Shown one piece after another: positions 59,219 through 64,000 of a stretch of DNA of 64,000 bases. The DNA comes from Nocardiopsis suaedae (lineage in GTDB: Bacteria; Actinomycetota; Actinomycetes; Streptosporangiales; Streptosporangiaceae): positions 1 through 64,000 of the forward strand of contig NZ_JAQFWP010000013.1 in NCBI RefSeq assembly GCF_027706745.1. Direction: 5' to 3'. The notes under the pieces are model-generated. The model saw nothing but the letters and a program-made list of their open reading frames with translations, was not told the origin of the DNA and made no database searches. The position numbers and the translations under genes were made by a program. Each line of letters begins with the position of its first letter. Position 1 is the first letter of the stretch.

Positions 59219-60262
59219 TCAGGCCGCCCCCTCCGGGTCCGGGAGGACGCGGCCGACGCGGACCGGGCGGCCTGCGAGGGCTTGTGCCACCGCTTCCGCC
59301 ACCCGGCGGCGGCTGCTGTCCTCGGCCTCCTCCGACAGGAAGGCGCGGTGGCTGGTCACCACCGTGCGCGGGTGGGCCAGGACCGGCGCCCACCTCGGGT
59401 CGTCGTGCGGGTTCTCGGGGAAGAACACGTCCAGACCGGCCCCGGCGATCCGGCCCTCCTCCAGTGCCTTGCCCAGCCCCTCGGGGTCGACGAGCGCCCC
59501 GCGCGCCGCGTTCACCAGGTAGGCGTCCGGCCGCATGCGGGACAGCGCCGCCGCGTCGAACATGCCCCGCGTCTCATCGTTCAGCGGGCAGTGCAGGGTC
59601 ACCATGTGCGCCTGCCCGAGCAGCTCGTCCAGGTCGTCCACGGCCTGCGCCCCGTACCCCTCGGGCAGGTCGCGCCCGATGTAGGGGTCGTACACCAGCA
59701 CCCGCCCGTAGAACGCCCCGAGCCGCGCGGCCACCGCCCGCCCGATCCTGCCGAAGCCGACCACGCCAAGCGTGCGCCGGTTGGTGCGCCTGGGCACCCC
59801 GCCCGCGTAGATGTCGAAGGCTCCGCCGGTGAGGCCCTGGTGCTGGGGGACCACGGCCCGCTCCAGGGACAGCGCCAGCGCGCTGGTGTGCGCGCTGACC
59901 TCGTCCACGCAGTAGTCGGGGACGTTGTAGCCGGGCAGGCCGCGCTCTGCCAGGAGCGGCGCGTTGAGGTTGTCCACGCCGACGCCTTGGCGCACCACGG
60001 CCCGCAGTCCGGGCCCCGCCGCGTCCAAAAGCTCCGGGGTCACCTTGCAGCGGTACACCACCAGCACTCGGGCGCCCCGGGCCCGCTCGGCCAGGTCCGG
60101 CCCGTCGAGCAGGTAGCGGCCCCCTTCGCGGCGGCCGAAGGCCAGCTCGACACCGGGCCCAAGGACCTCGGTCTCGACCGTGGCCAGTGCCGGGTCGGCG
60201 CCGTCGCCGGACGCCAGCCACGGCGGGTCGGTGTACAGCACGCGGGGTCGGCCATCAGCCAT
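59219..60262 (-). CDS. D-2-hydroxyacid dehydrogenase family, PhpE-like
   Basis: A 347-residue NAD-dependent dehydrogenase of the SerA/CtBP type. The nucleotide motif is LGVVGFGRIGRAVAARLG, the catalytic Arg in VNAARGALVD, the catalytic acid region in GAGLDVFFPEN and the His in VVTSHRAFL. In the phosphinothricin pathway PhpE of this family oxidises hydroxymethylphosphonate. With an HEPD-like gene in the same operon the same step is predicted here, giving phosphonoformaldehyde. The start overlaps the alcohol dehydrogenase stop by 8 bp. Confidence 0.78.
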   Translation of the reverse strand: MADGRPRVLYTDPPWLASGDGADPALATVETEVLGPGVELAFGRREGGRYLLDGPDLAERARGARVLVVYRCKVTPELLDAAGPGLRAVVRQGVGVDNLNAPLLAERGLPGYNVPDYCVDEVSAHTSALALSLERAVVPQHQGLTGGAFDIYAGGVPRRTNRRTLGVVGFGRIGRAVAARLGAFYGRVLVYDPYIGRDLPEGYGAQAVDDLDELLGQAHMVTLHCPLNDETRGMFDAAALSRMRPDAYLVNAARGALVDPEGLGKALEEGRIAGAGLDVFFPENPHDDPRWAPVLAHPRTVVTSHRAFLSEEAEDSSRRRVAEAVAQALAGRPVRVGRVLPDPEGAA

Positions 60263-61469
60263 GGGTCTGCATCCTCTCCGTGTTCTCCGTCATCGCGCGG
60301 AGCACGTCGCGCTCGGTCACCGCGCGCGGGTTGTTGTCGGCGCGCCGGGAGGCCAGCGCGTCCGCCCACCCGCCGTGCCCGGGTACGGACTCCGGCATCC
60401 CGCCGAAGGCGAGCACCCGGTCCACCAGGTGCTCCACACCGTCGGCACCGGCGTGGCGGCACGCGCCCCGGACCCGCTCCACCAGGTCGCGGAGCGCTTG
60501 GGGGCCGTCCGGGTGCCGGTTGTCCTCCCGGGTCACCGCCGCGTTGTGGCCGACCAGCCAGCGCAGGTGCAGGCCGACCGCGTACCCGTGCGGCACCCCG
60601 TGCCCGGCGGTGAGCCCGTAGGACAGGGCGTGCGCCGCCGTGGTGCGGGTGCGGTCGATGGCCGCTCCGGCCATGAGCGCCCCTCGGGCCAGCTCCTCGC
60701 GCAGGCCGGGGTCGGCGAACCCGGCGCCGTCCGTACCGCCCTCACCGCGCGTGCCCCTCGTTCCGCCCACCGCGCGGAGCAGCGGCGGCGCGACGGTCTC
60801 GACCGCGCCGAGCGCCAGTTCCCGCGACGCGTCGGTCCCGGCCACCGACCAGTGGGACTCCACGCCCTGGCAGAGGGCGTCCAGCGCGCTCGCGGCGGCC
60901 GTGTGCGGCGGCACCGACGCCGTGAGGTCGGGGTCGACCAGGGCGGTGTCGGCCGCGGCCTCCGGGTGGTCAAGGGAGAGCTTGCGCCCGCCCTCGTAGA
61001 CGGTGGCGAACCGGGTGAGCTCGCTGCCGGACCCGGAGACGGTGGGCACCAGCACCAGCGTGCGCACCCGCGGCCACCGCACCAGCTCGGGGCGGCGCAG
61101 GTGGGCGGCCACGTTGGCGCCGCCCGCGCCCGGGGCGGCCAGCACGGCGACCGCCTTGGCGGCGTCCATCGCGCTGCCGCCGCCGATGCCCACCACCGCG
61201 TCCGGGGTGAACCGGCGCGCCGCCGCCACCGCCTCGGCGACCTGGTCGGCCCCGGGGTTGGGGCGGATGCCGCCGAAGAACCGGACGTCGGGCGCGGCCC
61301 GTGCCACCCGCTCGGCCCGCGTCCCGGACCGGAACGAGGACCGCCCGTGAACCACCAGCACCCGGCGCGCCCCGCGCTCCTCCAGCACGTCGCCGAGGGC
61401 GTCCAGGGCGCCGCGCCCGAAGCGAACCTCGGTGCGCTCGGACAGGCCCTCCAGCGCGCGCCCGGTCAC
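60255..61469 (-). CDS. Iron-containing alcohol dehydrogenase, phosphonoacetaldehyde reductase (PhpC-like)
   Basis: A 404-residue group III alcohol dehydrogenase. The NAD site is VGIGGGSAMDAAKAVAVL, followed by VPTVSGSGSELTRFATVY. Metal-site residues D197, H280 (AHALSYG) and H294 (GVPHGYA) are kept, but the usual His of DALxHAxE is Gln201 (DALCQGVESHWS). In phosphonate pathways this family reduces phosphonoacetaldehyde to 2-hydroxyethylphosphonate right after the decarboxylase. The GTG start overlaps the decarboxylase stop (GTGA), the standard order of such operons. Confidence 0.85.
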   Translation of the reverse strand: MTGRALEGLSERTEVRFGRGALDALGDVLEERGARRVLVVHGRSSFRSGTRAERVARAAPDVRFFGGIRPNPGADQVAEAVAAARRFTPDAVVGIGGGSAMDAAKAVAVLAAPGAGGANVAAHLRRPELVRWPRVRTLVLVPTVSGSGSELTRFATVYEGGRKLSLDHPEAAADTALVDPDLTASVPPHTAAASALDALCQGVESHWSVAGTDASRELALGAVETVAPPLLRAVGGTRGTRGEGGTDGAGFADPGLREELARGALMAGAAIDRTRTTAAHALSYGLTAGHGVPHGYAVGLHLRWLVGHNAAVTREDNRHPDGPQALRDLVERVRGACRHAGADGVEHLVDRVLAFGGMPESVPGHGGWADALASRRADNNPRAVTERDVLRAMTENTERMQTHG

Positions 61470-62632
61470 GCGGTCCCCTCCGCCAGGCGGGCGGAGAACC
61501 GGGCACCGATCTCCTCGACCGTGATCGTGCCCGACGCGCGCTCACCCGCCGAGCCGCCCTGCACCCCGCGCACCACCAGCGCGACGGGGCCGGGGGTGCG
61601 CATCGCCCTGCGCACGGCCGACGTCAGCGCCTCGGGCCCGACGGCGTCCGCACCCCCTGCGCCGCGCGCGCTTCCCGCTCCGCCGGTCCCGTCGACGGTC
61701 AGCGCCTCGCGGTAGCCGCAGGCGCGGGCCACCGCCGCCAGGTCGGTGCGCGAGGCCGCGACCGCCTGCCCGCCGGTCGACTCGTAGCCGCCGTTGTCGA
61801 AGACGACGTGCACCAGGTTCTCGGGCGCGAAGTGGCCCACCGTGGCGAGCGCCCCCATGTGCATGAGCACCGACCCGTCGCCGTCGAGGACGGCGAACCG
61901 CTGCTCGGGCCGGGCGAGGGCGGCGCCCAGCGCCAGGCTCGCGATGTGCCCCATCGACCCCTGCATGTAGAAGTCCCCGTCCCGCCCGCCGAGGTTGAAC
62001 AGGGTGCGGGAGAGGTAGCCCGTGGTGGCCATCAGCCGCGCCTCCCCCGCCTCCGCGAGCACGGCGCGCACCGCGTCCTCGCGGGTGAGGGCGCCCGCCC
62101 GGGGCGCATCCGGCCCCGCCGCGGCCGGCGCCCCCTCGACCGCCCCCTTGGCGACCAGGATGAACGCCGGGCATCCCGAGTCCAGCACGGGCTGGGCCTC
62201 CTTCAGCAGGGCCGGCAGCTCGGGCCCGCCGGGCCGCAGCGTCCAGTGCGGGACCTCCAGGGAGTCCAGCCAGCGCGGCACCACCTGCCCCATCCACCGG
62301 TGCTGCGGCTCGCCCGGCCCCGCCTCGGGCCACCCGCGCATGCTCACCAGCGCCAGCACCCCGATCCGGTACGGCAGCACCAGCGAGGTCAGGGGGTTGA
62401 CCAGGTTGCCGAAGCCGGAGTTCTGGGCGATCACCCCGGCCCGGACCCCCGACAGGGCGGCCCCGGCGGCCGTCGCCAGCGCCGTGCCCTCGTTGGCGGC
62501 GGGCACGTAGCCGATGCCCCCGTAGGACTCCAGCTCCCGGATCGGCGCGCCGAAGTAGGAGCAGGGCACGCCCGAGAGCAGCCCCACCCCGCGTTCGGCG
62601 AGCGCGTCCAGGAACGCCCGGCCGCCGATCAC
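61466..62632 (-). CDS. ppd: Phosphonopyruvate decarboxylase
   Basis: A 388-residue ThDP enzyme that decarboxylates phosphonopyruvate to phosphonoacetaldehyde, pulling the unfavourable mutase step forward. The pyrimidine-domain opening is FLDALAERGVGLLSGVPCSY, then YVPAANEGTALATAAGAAL with the conserved Glu; the diphosphate site is LDGDGSVLMHMG ending in FDNGGYESTGGQ. Length and motifs match Ppd of phosphinothricin and fosfomycin clusters. The GTG start at 62632 overlaps the mutase stop. Between lobes there is a small Ala/Pro-rich insert. Confidence 0.93.
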   Translation of the reverse strand: MIGGRAFLDALAERGVGLLSGVPCSYFGAPIRELESYGGIGYVPAANEGTALATAAGAALSGVRAGVIAQNSGFGNLVNPLTSLVLPYRIGVLALVSMRGWPEAGPGEPQHRWMGQVVPRWLDSLEVPHWTLRPGGPELPALLKEAQPVLDSGCPAFILVAKGAVEGAPAAAGPDAPRAGALTREDAVRAVLAEAGEARLMATTGYLSRTLFNLGGRDGDFYMQGSMGHIASLALGAALARPEQRFAVLDGDGSVLMHMGALATVGHFAPENLVHVVFDNGGYESTGGQAVAASRTDLAAVARACGYREALTVDGTGGAGSARGAGGADAVGPEALTSAVRRAMRTPGPVALVVRGVQGGSAGERASGTITVEEIGARFSARLAEGTA

Positions 62633-63501
62633 GGGGCCGCCTTGAAGTCCGCGGGCATGCGCTGCAGGTCGAACAGCTCGGGCATGGTGGCGATGCCGTC
62701 CTCGACGTCCCGCGCGCGCCCCGACGCCGCCAGCGCGTCGAGGGTGGAGGTGACGCCGCTGACCGCCGCGCGGAGCCCGTGGTTGGCGTAGATGACGATG
62801 CGGTACCCCGCGTCGAACAGCTCCCGCTCGTGCATCTGCCCGTAGGTGGTGGGGACCGCCACCAGCGGGACGCCGCCGTCCCAGCGGGCGCCGAACTCCA
62901 GGATGTCGTCGGGGCGGGTGCTCTTGCTGTGCACCAGCACCGCGTCGGCCCCGGCGGCGGCGTAGGCGCGGGCCCGCTCCAGCGCCTCGGGCACGCCCTG
63001 TCCGGCGATCAGCGCCTCGGTGCGGGCGATGAGCAGGAAGTCGGGGTCGCTGCGGGCCTGCAGCCCCGACTTGAGCTTCAGCGCGAACTCCTCGGTGGGG
63101 ACCAGGTCGTGCGCGGTCCGCGCGAAGCTGTTCATCTTCGGGAAGACCTTGTCCTCGATGCAGATCGCCGCGACGCCGCGGCGCTCGAAGCGGCGCAGGG
63201 CGTGCGCCACGTTCAGCGGGCCGCCGAATCCGGTGTCGCAGTCGGCGATGACCGGCAGGTCCACCGCGGCGTCCATGGCCTCGGCGGCGTCGACGAACTC
63301 GGCCAGACCGAGCAGGCTGGCGTCGGGCAGGCCCTGGCTGGCGGACAGCTCGAAGCTGGAGGACCACACCGCCTCGAAGCCCGCGCGTTCGGCGAGCCGG
63401 GCGGTGAGGCCGTTGTGCGCCCCGACGGCGCGCACGGGGTCCGCGCCTCGCAGGAGCCGTCGGAGCCGTTCCGGTTTGGGTGTGCGGGGTCGTTCAGGCA
63501 A
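62629..63501 (-). CDS. pepM: Phosphoenolpyruvate phosphomutase
   Basis: A 290-residue isocitrate-lyase-superfamily enzyme. The diagnostic PEP mutase motif EDKXXXXXNS is exact (EDKVFPKMNS, residues 116-125), with VIADCDTGFGG (D87, D89) for Mg2+. It converts PEP to phosphonopyruvate, the C-P bond-forming step of nearly all phosphonate natural products. The start is TTG at 63501 with AAAGGAAG upstream. The gene is 39 bp after the cupin gene and overlaps ppd. The motif separates it clearly from methylisocitrate lyases and oxaloacetate hydrolases. Confidence 0.96.
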   Translation of the reverse strand: MPERPRTPKPERLRRLLRGADPVRAVGAHNGLTARLAERAGFEAVWSSSFELSASQGLPDASLLGLAEFVDAAEAMDAAVDLPVIADCDTGFGGPLNVAHALRRFERRGVAAICIEDKVFPKMNSFARTAHDLVPTEEFALKLKSGLQARSDPDFLLIARTEALIAGQGVPEALERARAYAAAGADAVLVHSKSTRPDDILEFGARWDGGVPLVAVPTTYGQMHERELFDAGYRIVIYANHGLRAAVSGVTSTLDALAASGRARDVEDGIATMPELFDLQRMPADFKAAP

Positions 63502-63540
63502 CGGTCGCTTCCTTTCACGCTCGGGCGCCCGCGGGCGGGG

Positions 63541-64000
63541 TCAGTACCAGAGCCGGTCCTCGGCCACGTACCGGTCGATGCCGTCGGCGGCCATGGCCCC
63601 CAGGGCGAACCGCACGTCGGGGGTGACCGCGCCGCGGATGCGCAGCAGCAGCAGGCGGGGCGCCGCTCCGCCCTCGGGCGCCGCCAGGGACAGGGGGACG
63701 CCGGGGACGGCGTAGGCCGAGTCGCCCGGTTCCAGCCGCTCGCTGTGGCTCCGGCCGTCGCGGGTCCAGGAGGCGGTGACGGGGGCGTCCCCCAGGACGT
63801 AGGCGTACTGGTGCTGGTGGGTGGTGAGCGGCGGCCCCTCCTCCCCGGTGAGCACCTCCACCTCCAGGGCGCTGGTGTGGGGGTGCAGGGGGTCGCCCGC
63901 CAGTTCGGCGATGCGGTAGGACGGGCGGCGGGCGTCGGGGTAGGTCCAGCGGCGCACGTCGGCCCCCTTGCGCACCCGTACCCCGTCACGGGCCCGGGTG
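63541..64000 (-). CDS. HEPD/MpnS-like cupin dioxygenase, C-terminal part (cut by window edge)
   Basis: The frame is open through the right edge of the window, so only the last about 153 residues are seen. They form a cupin barrel: ARRPSYRIAELAGDPLHPH, then PPLTTHQHQYAYVLGDAPVT and RLEPGDSAYAVPGVPLSL, ending IDRYVAEDRLWY. The order of elements resembles the C-terminal repeat of 2-hydroxyethylphosphonate dioxygenase (PhpD) and methylphosphonate synthase, whose iron site lies in the missing N-terminal half. Next to pepM, ppd and an alcohol dehydrogenase, conversion of hydroxyethylphosphonate to hydroxymethylphosphonate is predicted. HppE-like epoxidase is an alternative. Confidence 0.65.
   Translation of the reverse strand, partial: TRARDGVRVRKGADVRRWTYPDARRPSYRIAELAGDPLHPHTSALEVEVLTGEEGPPLTTHQHQYAYVLGDAPVTASWTRDGRSHSERLEPGDSAYAVPGVPLSLAAPEGGAAPRLLLLRIRGAVTPDVRFALGAMAADGIDRYVAEDRLWY

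Noticed and set aside
55207-64000. A phosphinothricin/bialaphos cluster
   Set aside because: Early enzymes agree, but the nucleotidyltransferase, aconitase-like, P-methyltransferase and NRPS genes are absent in the visible part, and an aminotransferase plus FemX-like transferase take their place.

Overview
The window is very GC-rich (my impression is well above 70%), uses GTG and TTG starts often, and packs genes into operons with ATGA or GTGA stop/start overlaps. It carries actinobacterial gene families: DUF397, DesK/NarL-type two-component pairs, an IdeR/DmdR-like iron box, and DsbA plus VKOR in place of DsbB. It most resembles a chromosomal segment of a filamentous actinomycete, and I favour a Nocardiopsaceae relative (Nocardiopsis or Streptomonospora type). 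That placement is inference. I saw no rRNA, tRNA or CRISPR array.

Left region (about 1-15.8 kb). A TetR regulator faces a DUF418 membrane protein. An ABC exporter (ATPase plus permease) and a small membrane protein follow. After a gene-free 1.4-kb stretch with nested inverted repeats comes a translationally coupled RiPP operon: a LuxR-HTH regulator, an APH-like kinase (LanK), a HopA1-family lyase (LanY), a LanX-like protein and a LanD/EpiD-like cysteine decarboxylase. Then come an IS110 transposase remnant, a prolyl-oligopeptidase-family protease and a divergent sensor kinase / response regulator pair. Last is a 48-residue precursor peptide ending in Cys. The set fits a class V (LanKXY) lanthipeptide with a C-terminal aminovinyl-cysteine, and no YcaO, LanB/C or LanM gene is present.

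Middle region (15.8-32.3 kb), mostly housekeeping: a MerR / hydrolase pair with a textbook 19-bp-spacer promoter, cysteine dioxygenase, LysR, DUF397, a DsbA-VKOR oxidative folding pair, WrbA, a LacI / nucleoside transporter / adenosine deaminase salvage unit, a drug-type ABC exporter with a divergent two-component system, a PPOX protein, two VOC proteins and a small secreted protein. Three long palindromes, two of them clearly related, sit between convergent genes at 16.9, 22.0 and 29.7 kb.

32.3-41.2 kb holds a five-gene catabolic operon (CocE-type esterase, an acyl-CoA ligase/enoyl-CoA hydratase fusion, acetoacetyl-CoA synthetase, 3-hydroxyacyl-CoA/carnitine dehydrogenase-like, amidohydrolase) opposite a MarR regulator. 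41.3-49.6 kb holds envelope and secreted proteins, then a siderophore uptake set (two FecCD permeases, a binding lipoprotein and a siderophore-interacting reductase) with an iron box. 49.9-55.2 kb holds a MacB/FtsX-type ABC exporter divergent from its own two-component system.

Right end (55.2-64.0 kb) is a phosphonate natural-product operon transcribed leftwards and cut by the window edge. In transcription order it encodes the C-terminal half of an HEPD/MpnS-like cupin dioxygenase, PEP phosphomutase, phosphonopyruvate decarboxylase, an iron alcohol dehydrogenase, a D-2-hydroxyacid dehydrogenase (PhpE-like), a PLP aminotransferase, a FemX/GNAT-like acyl or aminoacyl transferase and an MFS exporter. 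Read as a pathway this predicts PEP to phosphonopyruvate, phosphonoacetaldehyde, 2-hydroxyethylphosphonate, hydroxymethylphosphonate, phosphonoformaldehyde and aminomethylphosphonate, which is then acylated or joined to an amino acid and exported. The two biosynthetic clusters are the most interesting content of the window.
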